Assembly (NCBI GenBank): GCA_001599595.1
Contig: BCHH01000007.1
Location: 2,560,719-2,624,718 of the forward strand
DNA: 64,000 nt
Source of the DNA: Beverwykella pulmonaria
Lineage: Eukaryota; Ascomycota; Dothideomycetes; Pleosporales; Melanommataceae
Direction of reading: 5' to 3'
Positions 24,701 to 35,224 of the stretch are shown in pieces. A program made the position numbers and the translations under genes. The notes beneath the pieces were generated by a model. It searched no databases. It was not told where the DNA came from and saw only the letters and a list, made by a program, of their open reading frames with translations. How positions within the stretch are numbered: position 1 is the stretch's first letter; the number at the start of each line of letters is the position of its first letter.

Positions 24701-25334
24701 TCAGGACATGGATGCCATTGGAGACAGCCCTGGCCATCACGGACCTCAGTCTTCGAAACGTGAAAGACACCTTCGCAAAGCTGCGTTCTATGCTGCGGAT
24801 TCATTAGCAATGGCAGACAGACTTGGCGCGACGTACGCAGAGTTCACCGCACGCGAGTTGCCGAATTCGTCCGCAATGTGTACATTTGACTGCGCACAGA
24901 TACTTGCTGAATGGGTTGCCACTGTTCAAGATCGTGTTGGGCGCTTTCTGGGTGTGCTTGGAAAAGATAATATCGACTTCACGGATATGCATGCGATTAT
25001 GCTTCTTGAAGAAGAGGATGTGAAACTCCTCCAGAAGATTGCGGACATTATTCACACAGCCGACATAAAGCTTGCATATGATATCACTTCGAATGCAATA
25101 CCGATGCTGGGCGGACTATCAAACCTCGGGCACTGCGGATATGGCACAAAGCTGCTGATGATCACGGCTTACATGCTTGGGAAATCAGCTGTGTGGCCAG
25201 GTAAGTTAAAATTACCCAAAGCGCATTATTGTTGTGCTAATATTGTAGTAGTCACGCACGTCATGGCGCGTGCATTGGAAGCTCATGCAAACCATATCAA
25301 TCAGCGTGCCGAAGCCTCTGTAAACCTCTCGTAA
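21707..25334 (+). CDS. C2H2 zinc-finger transcription factor with fungal-specific TF domain
   Basis: Exons 21707-21788, 21844-25200 and 25249-25334 encode 1174 residues. Two tandem C2H2 fingers lie at about residues 58-78 and 86-107 ([43 protein letters not shown]), an arrangement as in Adr1/Klf1-type yeast factors. A long low-complexity Ser/Gly/His/Pro region follows (110-480). From about 515 the fungal-specific transcription factor domain (PF04082 type) starts with [21 protein letters not shown] and includes a [20 protein letters not shown] helix and further helices to about 900. The C-terminus (about 960-1174) is helical. The initiating ATG is followed by a Ser-rich leader; an upstream in-frame TTG at 21701 was not used. 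The last intron (48 bases) is a multiple of three and stop-free, so its retention would add 16 residues. Target genes cannot be told from sequence. Confidence 0.9.
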
Positions 25335-27313
25335 ATACTGTTTTTAATTGCGCCGTGTACAAATCTATATTATACCCTCGACGTGTATCACGACGGTTGA
25401 TACACTTTTGACGATATTGACGTTCACGACGACCTCCAAGGTTCCGTATGCGTGGATACCATGACGAAGCATACGACAACCTTTATTCTTGCCTCAACCA
25501 CGGCAGACATACAATGTATCTATTACCGTTGTAGCAGCACTTTCGACTTGACATACGGCTGCATACTGGGGATGTTCTTGTATATTCTTGATTTTCGAGC
25601 CATCGGCACTTTTCCGGGACGACATCTCTCTTCACTTGAAAGCTTCCACATTCTGCAATTACCAACCTTCAAAACGTTTCCATCAATCTGAATCGCAAGT
25701 TGGCGAAAATATGGTCTGTTTTAGGCCATGCGGATGCCGGATTTCGATTCTCCTAATATTGGCAAGTTCTGGAGCATTTCCGCGAGTAATTTGGGAGAGA
25801 TCACAAGCAGGAGTTTGCGGACTGGAGTTCGGTGTTATCAGTGTTTCTTTCTTTCCGGGTGAACCTAAGGATTTTTTGGGTGTCGATGCTCACTGTTGAC
25901 GCAAAAGTAGTGGATTTAATAGCCCTCAAAAGAAGAGCCAGCTTCGGCTGTTTTGGGCGAGGATTTGTTGGGATGATGTCATGAATCTTCTCTTGCTGTC
26001 TGTGTGGGTCGGCAGGTTGTTACGATGGATGATGGATGGATCGTAGGGGGTAAAAGTCAGTGGTTTTTCAACAGAACAACTATTTTGTGTTCATGAGAGC
26101 AAGTTCTTGTTTATGATTATCATGTGTGTTGTCTGTGAAATCAGCACTGCGCCACAATCACGATGCCTCTCTACAATGTCTACAACTTAGTCACCTAGGC
26201 TAATTGCCATGCTTCCACACTCGGCCCTAATCAATCAAGCCACTCCACTAAAGTTCAGGTATGGCGTCTGGCGTCGCCTTACCCCACACTCCGCTAACGT
26301 TACGAGGTCGAGGGTGTGCTCTTTTTTTTCCTTTTGGCGGCCGACGCAGGTGCGACACACCGCTCCTTTTTGATCGACGGGTTCCAGCTGTGCAGGGTCC
26401 AGAGGGTTTGGGCGTCGATCAACAAGTATCTCTTGATGTAGATTTTCGGCCTTTGGCTACAATGGAATAGATATACCAGAGTTGAAATGCTTTGACTAAG
26501 ACTTTCGACACAATCGTGTTCTGAGATGTTTAGAGGGGAATATGCACATATATCTCGCTCGAGTGAAAGCAATATGCAGAATGGCTTCATCCGCAATTTC
26601 TGCATGGTACACTTCAACAAACGGAACCTACGTGAAGCAACACGCAGGCTTGCATAGGCTATCTGCACTCAACTTCCAATATTCACACATCCAATCGACA
26701 AGCTGTCTCAGTCGGTACGACCACAGTGCTGGGACGATAGAGAGCCCGTCGGAGGATCAGCCGATCAGAGGCCGCTGAGGGACCGATTTGACAGATTCCA
26801 GGATTGTGGAGATGGCGATTAGGAAGCTAGGCTACTGCAGGCTATTTTGGTGCCCCGGCTGAGCAAGGAGCACGTCTCCGAGGAGGATGGATGGGTGAGT
26901 TGCGGAGATCGGAGTTGGAGGTCTGGGGATCGAAGGTGACGATCTCGTTTGTGGGATTCGGCGGGCAAGACAAATTATTCTTTACACAATATGTCTTTCA
27001 TACGCGTGCGATATCTGATGATAGTCGCCCAAGGGACGTTCCTGTTTCGAGACATGCAGGTGTGAGGCAGGTGTAGGTACGAGCCGTTGCGGGGCCACGT
27101 AAGTAAATTAGGCAACTCTAACATTTCTTTTTCTGTCGAGTTTGGAGCATCACAACCATAGATACGAGCTTCATTTATCTTTCTTTCTATTCTTCTATGG
27201 TTGCGTGATCCGGATCCGTCAAGAAAAGCATAGATCTCACGCAGAAGCAACCTCAGCAAAGCACCAAGCTCCACATATCCCTCCCCCCCCCCCCCCCCCC
27301 AGGTCCGCCAACC
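25335..27313. other. Intergenic, no gene seen (2 kb)
   Basis: Only short open frames without signatures. The last 30 bases hold an 18-C run ending in AG just before the membrane-protein start. Confidence 0.6.
27283..27300. repeat. Poly-C run (18 C) at a gene start
   Basis: Eighteen consecutive C followed by AGGTCCGCCAACCATG, with the start codon at 27314. It resembles an extreme polypyrimidine tract before a 3' splice site; no donor was identified. Confidence 0.85.
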
Positions 27314-28390
27314 ATGACATCTGCCCTCCTCCTCGCCCTCAAATTCCTCCTCAATCCCTCTCGCACTATCCACACCCTCTCTACATACCCACAAACCTAT
27401 CTGCAAAGCACGCCACTCACCCTCATCCTCTCCATCCTCATCACGCCCCTCGCCACAGCCCTTCTCATTCTCCAAGGCCTCCCCTTTAGCGCCGCGCTCT
27501 CCACAATCCCGCATCTCCTCGCCCGCCGGCAAGAAAATTATGCAGATACTCTGCATACTCACGACCAGATGGCCCGGATTCGATTAGGGTTTTCGGTGCT
27601 CTGGTCGAGTGTGCTAATCTATGGAAATGTGCGGTGGGATGAGAGGAATGCACTGCAATATCCATTTGGGTCTGGTATGGATTTTCGGATGTTCTGGTTT
27701 AATGTCGTTTCTGTTATCGCCCTACTTGCGCCGTGGTTTCGGCGGAAACCAAGACCCGTAAGGGAAGAGCACTGGAATGGATTAAAAAGTTTCAACGTGC
27801 TTCTGGAAAGCCACCGCGTTTCGACGAAATGGGTCGATGCGATGTACCATTGGATGGCGAACGTGGCGATATGGTTGCACATCGCCTCTTTATTTTATTT
27901 CCACCTCTATTTCCCAACGAAGATTTTTATCCGGAGCTTCGAGTGGAATTTCGCATATTACACCATTAGATGGTATTTCCGCTACAACATCAAAATACCC
28001 ATTCTCCTCTTCATCGCCGCCTTTCTCTCTACTCTCATCTTTGTCTTTCTCCTTCAGTTTCTCGAACACATACTTCCGAGCCGTGGTTACTATCCGCATA
28101 GAACTACGGCGCTGATGCTTATATCAGGGGTATTGGCGTCATTTTGCTTTGCGGTACTAGGGAAGTGGATGATTATGGGGAGGTTTTCCGTTACGTATTG
28201 GAATTGGAGTGATATGTTTCTTTGGATGGCGATTGAAGGTGGGACAATGTGGGTGGCGATGATGACAAAGGATAATTTTGGGAGTTATTTGAGGAAGAGG
28301 GCGTGGGAACGAGAGAGGGCGGAGAAGGAGGACGAAGAGAATGAAAAGGGGGAGACGGATGGAAAGCGGGATATTGTAGGCAATGACTGA
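27314..28390 (+). CDS. Multispanning membrane protein of unknown function
   Basis: Single-exon gene of 358 residues. Hydrophobic segments suited to membrane helices lie at about 32-54, 87-105, 121-140, 180-203, 223-247, 262-286 and 293-315, so six or seven helices. Loops contain conserved-looking aromatic/charged motifs (WVDAMYHWMANVAIWLH; FIRSFEWNFAYYTIRWYFRYNIK; TYWNWSDMFLWMAIEGG). The C-terminal 45 residues are charged (ERERAEKEDEENEKGE) and likely cytosolic. No transporter or enzyme signature was recognised; I leave the function open. Start ATG at 27314 is in a good context (CCAACCATGA). Confidence 0.75.
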   Translation: MTSALLLALKFLLNPSRTIHTLSTYPQTYLQSTPLTLILSILITPLATALLILQGLPFSAALSTIPHLLARRQENYADTLHTHDQMARIRLGFSVLWSSVLIYGNVRWDERNALQYPFGSGMDFRMFWFNVVSVIALLAPWFRRKPRPVREEHWNGLKSFNVLLESHRVSTKWVDAMYHWMANVAIWLHIASLFYFHLYFPTKIFIRSFEWNFAYYTIRWYFRYNIKIPILLFIAAFLSTLIFVFLLQFLEHILPSRGYYPHRTTALMLISGVLASFCFAVLGKWMIMGRFSVTYWNWSDMFLWMAIEGGTMWVAMMTKDNFGSYLRKRAWERERAEKEDEENEKGETDGKRDIVGND

Positions 28391-29635
28391 GAAGTTATCG
28401 AGGGGAACAGCGGGAGCGGGTCTTGCACAGAGATGTATCCGGCAGGGTGAGATATGACTGCTAGTGTCATCACAAGCCTCATGACTTTCTGCGTCGACGA
28501 CTGATCCTTCCAAATTTTGTTAGAACGAGTCCATTAATCCCCCCTCGCAAAGACCATCATCTCCAAAGATGACAGGCATTGGAGGTTTCCATCAGTTTCG
28601 AACCCAAAACTGCAAAGAACCGAGACCTTAGCATTCTCTATACCATTTTCCTGACCAAAGCAAAGAGAGAGCAATATACCTCTTCTAACTGTCTTTCTAC
28701 TCTTGTCCGAAGTAATCTGCGCTTCTCGTAGGAAATTATTCAACACTTACCACATTCAAAGCCTTCAACCAAGGCAAACAAAAAGCAGCAAAACCATAAT
28801 GCCTACCAAAACTACCTCCGCTCATTTAAATCTGCGTTTCTTAATCATTTCCATTTGTCTTTCCAGATTCACACCCCAGTTTCTGCTGATTTGGGTGGCT
28901 GCCGTTTTGGGGGCAGAGGGCGAGGTGGTGATTCTCGAAGCCACGATGGCGATAGATTCGTACGTCAGTTGGGCTTGAGATGCGGATGGGGAGTAGGATG
29001 AGGCGAAATATGCAGGTGGTGGTATGGCTGTCTCTGAAGCTGAGTGGTGGAGGTGGTTGAGCGACATAGTGGAATTTGTAAGAGGGGTTTGAGTGGAAGA
29101 TTGAAGGTGGTGGCTTGGTGAAAAGAAGTGAGAACGAACCTCAGAATTTATCTTAGATATATAAAAAATATTATGTAGGAAGTTAGTAGCAAGCACAATG
29201 TTTAGATTATAATGACAGACCTAGAAACATATATCTACCCCCATAGTCGTCGGAAAGTAAATTGCTGATGGATACACGTGTAGGGCAAGATAATCCGCTA
29301 TATCTAATACTATAACACCATGTAAAGCAGTCCAGCCATGCCTTTCCACAACCACGCTCGAAATCTCATCTCCTATCAAACAATTGAACTCCAAATATCC
29401 TCCATGCACCGCCACATCGCCTCCCATACTTCCCTGCCCTTTCAAACCCCCAGAAAACATCTCTCCAACGCGAACACACAACACACTAACCTCACTCTAA
29501 CCCGCTGGCCTCTCGTCGCCTTGCGAGCAACATCCGCGAAACCGGGAATAGCTAGCAGAAGCAGATTGTAATAGAGTCAGTGATCCTAATGACTCGATAT
29601 TCATCTTTAAACAGCCCTACATTTTCTACACGAAT
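28391..29635. other. Intergenic, no supported gene
   Basis: Contains a possible 81-residue Ser/Pro-rich minus-strand frame (29067-28822) without family signature, which I do not call. Otherwise nothing recognisable. Confidence 0.5.
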
Positions 29636-30870
29636 TCAATCAATCGAGAATTGCCGGAAAGGTTGATACTTCCTATCGGCCTCTAAAGCTATTTTAAATG
29701 GACCATTGATGCCCATCCACCCCATTGGCCAAACTTTATTAGCCAACGTGCGTTTGCATTCCCAAAGACTTTGATCTTGCCCAAATGAATGGCTCGTAAG
29801 GCCTGGGTGCTTTGACAAATTATTGTTTGATGTATATACACATGATGATTAACTTACCAGTATCTGTTCTTGCAGCAACCAGCCACAGCAGAATAGTGGC
29901 CTATCACATATCCCACGCCATGGGCATTCTTACGAATAACGAAATTACCAGGACACTTTAGGTAAAACAAATCGATAAACACGCTTGAAAGGATCGGATT
30001 ACTCAATCTTTGTTCTGGAAAATATCCCATTCGGGCCGTCATTACAGGCTGAAGCAGTGATATTGCATACGGCATGGGTGTACACCTCGCTCATCCTCTG
30101 TGACTCACGTTTCCAATCCTCATGATCATCTTGGACAATATAAAGTGAATCGACCTACGTGCACTAAAAGCTGAGTTCAGCAACAACATAGAAAGCATCT
30201 TAGAAAGCACTGATCAAAGTTTTGATAGGTATCGACGTTCGGAATTGGTTTAGATTATTTAGCTTTACAGTGTCGAAATTGGCAGAGACCTAGCATGGCT
30301 CAACGCCAAGTATGATGTAATGGCAGGTGATGATTTACTTTCGCAAAGGTGTGCTGAGAGCTCGGATCCCGTCTCTTCTCGTTTGACGTAGACCAGACGA
30401 GTTGAAAGTCTTGTATGTTGCCTCAATTTTCGGCATTCCTCGTGATGTTGTAAACGTGTTTCAAGCCAGTCCTTGACTTGCTGTATACTCTGAGCTGATC
30501 GTGTTCTTGGAACAAGTATTCGCATTTGCTGATCGCTCGCCACTGTGAGTATCAGCCATTCAGCGTCTAACTATTTTTCAGCATACAGAAAGGGGCTGAA
30601 CAAATATTTACCACTCTCACAAATCCCGGTGAAGTACGTCCGCATATCAGAGTTCAGAGGATGAGCAACAAGCCTAAGGCTGAGCGCAAAATCCGGCCAG
30701 ACATATCTTTCAAGTTTGTGAATGATATTAATGGGCCTTAGTCCATCCAGCTCCTTTGGTATTCCCTTGGCGACGAGCTCCCTTTCAAGATTTCCTCAGA
30801 CGAGGACACAGATATAGCAACCAACATCTGCTGATGCCCTAGGCGAGTTAATTTCTGTACTGTGTACGGA
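29636..30870 (-). pseudogene. HET-domain (heterokaryon incompatibility) protein, decayed
   Basis: Reading the minus strand from about 30870 down to 29636 shows the HET layout in pieces: LERYVWPDFALSLRLVAHP; an N-terminal WLETRLQHHEECRK block with STRLVYV; YLALSHA (the YVALSHCWG position); then VDSLYIVQDDHEDWKRES, MSEVYTHAVCNITASA, a WLLQEQIL block (the GWxLQExxLAPR position) and SLWECKRTLANKVWP. The pieces lie in different frames and the central part has in-frame stops at 30202-30200, 30166-30164 and 30157-30155. One stop replaces the Trp of the usual LWVDSL motif (TGG to TAG). Such a protein would trigger fusion-incompatibility cell death; this copy cannot be made intact. An intron-like GTAAGT follows the LQEQIL block. 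Confidence 0.85.
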
Positions 30871-31343
30871 GAGTTTTCCAGTCAAAAACTTGGCATCTAC
30901 ATAAATAATATCGCAGTTATTGCAGAGCTGAGATTCGCTAATCATATCCAGGTGGGGCGGAAAAAGGGGAGTGAAGTGTTGAAACTCGAGAGGTCGAGGG
31001 AAGGGGATTGAGGCTTCGCCCTTCGACCCATGGCACCAGCAGCCTTTTGGGTAAACATTGACGAGCCACGGTTGGCGAAATAAATTGACCTGCAGGCTAA
31101 TTGGGCAGTATGACAGGGGAAAAGTCGCCTCTTTGACTCTTCTATAACGTGCTAAGGCCGGGAATGCAAGTGTCCAGGTCTATGAACCCTTCTCGTTCAG
31201 GAGGATGTAGGTGCAGGTAAGCAAAAATCTTCTAATGTACGAACCTATTCCGGGTATATTTTAGTATCATCCAAATGGACCCAGGCTTTGCCCTCCATGA
31301 ACGCCAGCTCGTGTATACATTTTCCCATGCTCAGCCACGCATT

Positions 31344-32100
31344 TCACACCTGAGTCTGCGTCTGCGCCCTCGTCTGCATCCACTTCTTCGCCCTCCTCCT
31401 AATATCGCCCTCACTCTGCTGAAACGGATTTAGTTTCCGATCCCGCATCATCTTTCCATAATCATCCCCATACTTAATCACCAACTTCTCAATCCATTCC
31501 TCCTCCCTCTCGCTCTGTTTCCTCGGAGGCTTCTTCGCCCCGTTCCGCGCCGCCTCTTCCAACTGCTGTATCACCGGGTTATCTGTCTGTCCCGCCGGTA
31601 CCATGGCAAACGCACTCCACTCGTCCGCTTCATCATCGACAAGCTCGTTGATCGGGTCGTTGAGGGGGTTGTTGTTGGAGGCGAACGGATCGTGGACTAC
31701 TCGTAGGATGGCACCGGTTTCGGGGTCCCGCTCGACTTCGGCTTCGTCTAGGCCGACGGACTCGACAGGGGCGTGGCCGGTGATGTTGAGTTTGTCGGTT
31801 GTGGGGTCTATTGAGTCGTCGTGGTGTGGGTTGTTCAGGCCGAGCAGTTTGATCGTCTTTTCGGTGCCACCGGTGGCATGGTTGAGGCGCGCAGTGAGGC
31901 CGAGGCGGCGGTAGTTCTGGGAGAGTGTCTCTTTTTGGTTCCTTCAACAAAGTCAGCCACGTAAACTCAGAAAGACTGGCGAGATATTACCAATTCGCGG
32001 CGATGATGGGATTTGCAAGAATCTTCTTCTTGGACTTGGGATTCTGCCGCTTTTTAGGGAGCGACGATTTGTTCTTCTTTTTCTGCAGTTCGCGACCCAT
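31344..32100 (-). CDS. nop16: Ribosome biogenesis protein Nop16
   Basis: Exons 32100-31991 and 31941-31344 (49-base intron, donor GTAATA) encode 235 residues. The N-terminus MGRELQKKKNKSSLPKKRQ is a strongly basic nucleolar signal typical of Nop16, followed by ILANPIIAANW across the splice site and NYRRLGLTARLN. The C-terminus has the family block SEREEEWIEKLVIKYGDDY, KMMRDRKLNPFQQSEGDIRR and ends in a basic helix. Nop16 acts in 60S pre-ribosome assembly in the nucleolus. Length is normal. The gene is divergent from the ZIP transporter with 232 bases between the starts. Confidence 0.95.
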
Positions 32101-32332
32101 GTTGCAAAAGTGCCGTCGCTGTATGAAGGTATCGGCGTTGGTATTGAAGTTGAAAAATGGAGCGGGGAAGAAGGTTGGCCGAAAAGTTCACCAAAATTTC
32201 ACGTTTTTCCGCGCCGTGCGGAACATGCCGCGCGCTAGCCCTCAGCCCTACCGATACCCACGACGCGCCCCCTAGCCCCCGATACACGACAGCATTCGTC
32301 GCTGTTTACCCGTGGAAACACACCTATTCATC

Positions 32333-33702
32333 ATGGTATCACGGCGGAACAGGACGCTTATTTGCTTGTCGGTGTTCCTCGCCGCATGGGCATTCAATGT
32401 GTCGGCTTCAGTTGTGAAGAGCGAACAGGGTCCTGGTGTTGGGCATTTGAGCGTAGCCGATATTGAGGAGCAATTGCAGGTACGTACGTTTCATTTACCA
32501 TGCGGGGACACACGAGTACCGCCATGTCGAGACGCTCCTGAGCTTACCCTTCACCCAACAGGAATGCCCCCTTGTGGAAGCCCTCAACGCGCACAAAGTC
32601 GCCAGCAGCCCCACCACAGCGAGCTGGACGGCTCAGATCTTTGCTTTCCTGTTTCCAGGCACGCCTGCCGTCAATGCCCTCCTCGCGACGCTATACATCT
32701 CGGGCCCGCCTAACTTTCTCCTTGCACTATGCCCACCGAACATCGACCCCTCGTCGCTCTCCGTCATGGTAGCTTTCGCCGTGGGCGGGCTGCTGGGAGA
32801 CACGCTCTTCCACCTGCTTCCTGAGATCTTTCTGGGAGAAGACGAGCATGACAAGGTCAAGTTTGTTATGATTGAGCCAAATAAGAATCTGCTGCTTGGT
32901 GTTGCCATCATGATTGGCTTCATCACATTCGTAGCCATGGATAAGGGTCTGAGGATTGCGACGGGAGGTGGGGCACACGACCATTCGCACGGACACTCCC
33001 ACGAGAAGGCCGAGGTAGCTGCCAAAACCTCTGGGGCGGAAGTCAATGGTACGTATGCTCTCTGTCATTTCGACCTAGAGATCTAATAGCACAGGATCCA
33101 CTGGATCTCTGCGCGCCCGTAAGCCGGCCGCCAACGGCATCACGCCCCCGCCTACTCCACTTCCTCCAGTCGAGAAAGAGATCAATTCGAGCGTTAAACT
33201 CGCCGGGTATCTCAACCTCATTGCCGACTTCACGCACAACATTACAGACGGCCTTGCCCTTAGCTCCTCCTTCTACGCCTCCCCAACCATCGGCGCAACC
33301 ACCACCGTGGCCGTCTTCTTCCACGAGATCCCCCACGAAGTCGGCGACTTCGCTCTCCTTATCCAGTCTGGCTTCTCCAAAAAAGCCGCCATGGGCGCTC
33401 AGTTTGTCACCGCAGCAGGCGCATTCCTGGGCACGTTCATCGGCATTGCCGTCCAGGAATTTGGAGGGAGTTCTGCGACCTCTAGCGTGCAAAGCCCTGG
33501 GTTGTTCGGAACGAGCCTACAGTGGGGGGACATGCTCCTTCCCTTCACAGCCGGAACATTCTTATATGTTGGGACAGTGGCCGTCATCCCGGAGTTGTTG
33601 GAGACTGGGCCTAATAAGGGCGAAGAGCTGAGGAAGACACTTACCCAGTTTGCAGCTATGTTTACTGGAGCCGCAATCATGCTTGCAATCTCTTGGTCTT
33701 AG
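32333..33702 (+). CDS. ZIP-family zinc transporter (KE4/ZIP7-like)
   Basis: Exons 32333-32479, 32562-33048 and 33095-33702 encode 413 residues. A signal peptide (residues 1-25, LICLSVFLAAWAFNVSAS) is followed by the ZIP core: three membrane helices (about 73-100, 112-137, 158-175), a His-rich cytosolic loop HDHSHGHSH at 188-196, and the hallmark metal-site helices IV and V with HNITDGLALSS (259-269) and HEIPHEVGD (288-296). The HEIPHE form is that of the LIV-1/KE4 subfamily, whose yeast (Yke4) and animal (ZIP7) members move zinc between the ER or Golgi lumen and cytosol. Three further helices complete the fold. Intron sizes are 82 and 46 bases. Confidence 0.93.
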
Positions 33703-34110
33703 TCTGGTATATTACATTGGAGTAACAGCATTAGACGCGCATTCGGTAGCATTCTCCATTGCGTGTAGATCGGAAGCTTCGGGTAGACTATGGATATTGT
33801 GATAGTGGACAGCCTGCTTGGCCTCGTCAAGAATGAACTTGACGGGGAGGAATTGGACCTGAGTAGAACAATCCTGCGTATGTCTGAAGTGAGAAGCGTA
33901 ATAGACATAGAATAATCACCTGGGATATTCAAAACACTACTTCTGTGTCCTTATCCACCTAGAGCCATTCGTGTGACTGTTGTCCTCTTCACTTCATTTC
34001 CGAAACTTCGTTTCTCTGATATTGTGGCTGGGGTTATCCTATAGCAAGAGCACCAGCTGTTCCGATTCCTCAACGAGCAAATCACTATCAAAATGCCATC
34101 TCTAAACAAA
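33703..34110. other. Intergenic, no gene seen
   Basis: 3' region of the ZIP gene; nothing recognisable. Confidence 0.6.
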
Positions 34111-34720
34111 ATTCGGTCTCAGGTAATAATGCACACAAGGCACGTGTTAAAAGAAAGTCTTCTTAGACTTGAAGTCTGGCCGTAGTCGATAGAATACGCG
34201 TCTAAGATGTCGAGTGGCTTGATGCCTTGGACCAGGAAGGGGTCGGAGAGGGTAATTGGACGGTACAGGATATAGCCCAAGGCGTACATGTCAGACTTCT
34301 GTGAGAACGCAGCAGCGTTGCGGTCTCGGCTGTGGATCTCCTCAACGTAAGTAAGCTCATGTTCAGTTGAGGAGAAGGGATGAAAAGGGAGGATTACAGG
34401 TTCTTCGTAGCCTAATGTTCCCTGATTAGCAGTGATTCGAGTCTCAATAGTTTGTACTTGGGTAGTTAAGCCAAAGTTTGCGAGGTTGAGATTGGGTACG
34501 GCTTCTTGGATGATGCGATCTCAAGGCTCCCCCAAAAGCGATGTGGTGAATATTGGAATGGTACAAACAGGAAAGAGTGTTTGCCTACCACATAGACTTT
34601 ATATCCTTATGGATAGCATTCTTGCTGTAGAAATATTCCAGGGTTACGGCAATTTGATACAATGTCGATGATCTGTAGACAAGTGAATCGTTTCACTACG
34701 TCTGCTAGCATCTCATACCT
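34111..34720 (-). pseudogene. Protein-kinase-like relic
   Basis: Minus-strand segments show the C-lobe of a eukaryotic protein kinase in the right order: QIAVTLEYFYSKNAIHKDIKS (near 34650-34590; the HRDxK loop as HKDIK), LNLANFGLTT (near 34490-34460; DFG as NFG), NQGTLGYEEP (near 34435-34405; the GTxGYxxPE activation segment) and KSDMYALGYILY (near 34300-34265; the SDVYSFG helix F motif). From NFG to the end the frame is open for about 115 codons, to a TGA at about 34115. The segment with the catalytic loop is in another frame and no GT..AG pair that I tried joins the two without a stop. With both HRD and DFG altered and the N-lobe not found, I call it a relic; an active gene with unusual introns is the alternative. 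Confidence 0.65.
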
Positions 34721-35224
34721 GTTGATAGAATTAAAAGAGCAACCCCTACAGCTCGAAGAATATGAAACTATCTACCAATTCCCTCCCTTTACAACAGTCC
34801 ATAAAGAAAGACAAGGTCCTGTTCTAATGTTCCACTCCATGCCATCGTGAACAGCTGCAACGTGCGGCCCTCTCCGAACTAATATCATGTGTCGGTGCTC
34901 GCTGAAAGCGAAATCTAGATTACATGTTTCAATTTGTTTGCATGCTACAATCTGTGAAGGTCAACAAACTGGTTGATTTGCGTTAATACACTCAGCTGAT
35001 TCTAACTTCCTAGTCTTTTCTTGTTAGAACAGCCCACATAGTGCGTCGCAAGGACGACTCAATTAATAAAATTTGCGGCAAGCCTGCGCAACGCTGAGAG
35101 GATGAGAAAATCAACTTCAATCATTTATATCCCAAGCGAGAAGGGCCCCAGAGCATTGCGACTCAATACTCATTGACCCTGGCGCCATAATGCGTGGAGC
35201 ACCCTTCTTATTACAACTATCACT

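Noticed and set aside
28822..29067. 81-residue minus-strand Ser/Pro-rich frame
   Set aside because: Has an ATG but no recognisable domain, neighbours or splice partners; composition fits chance.
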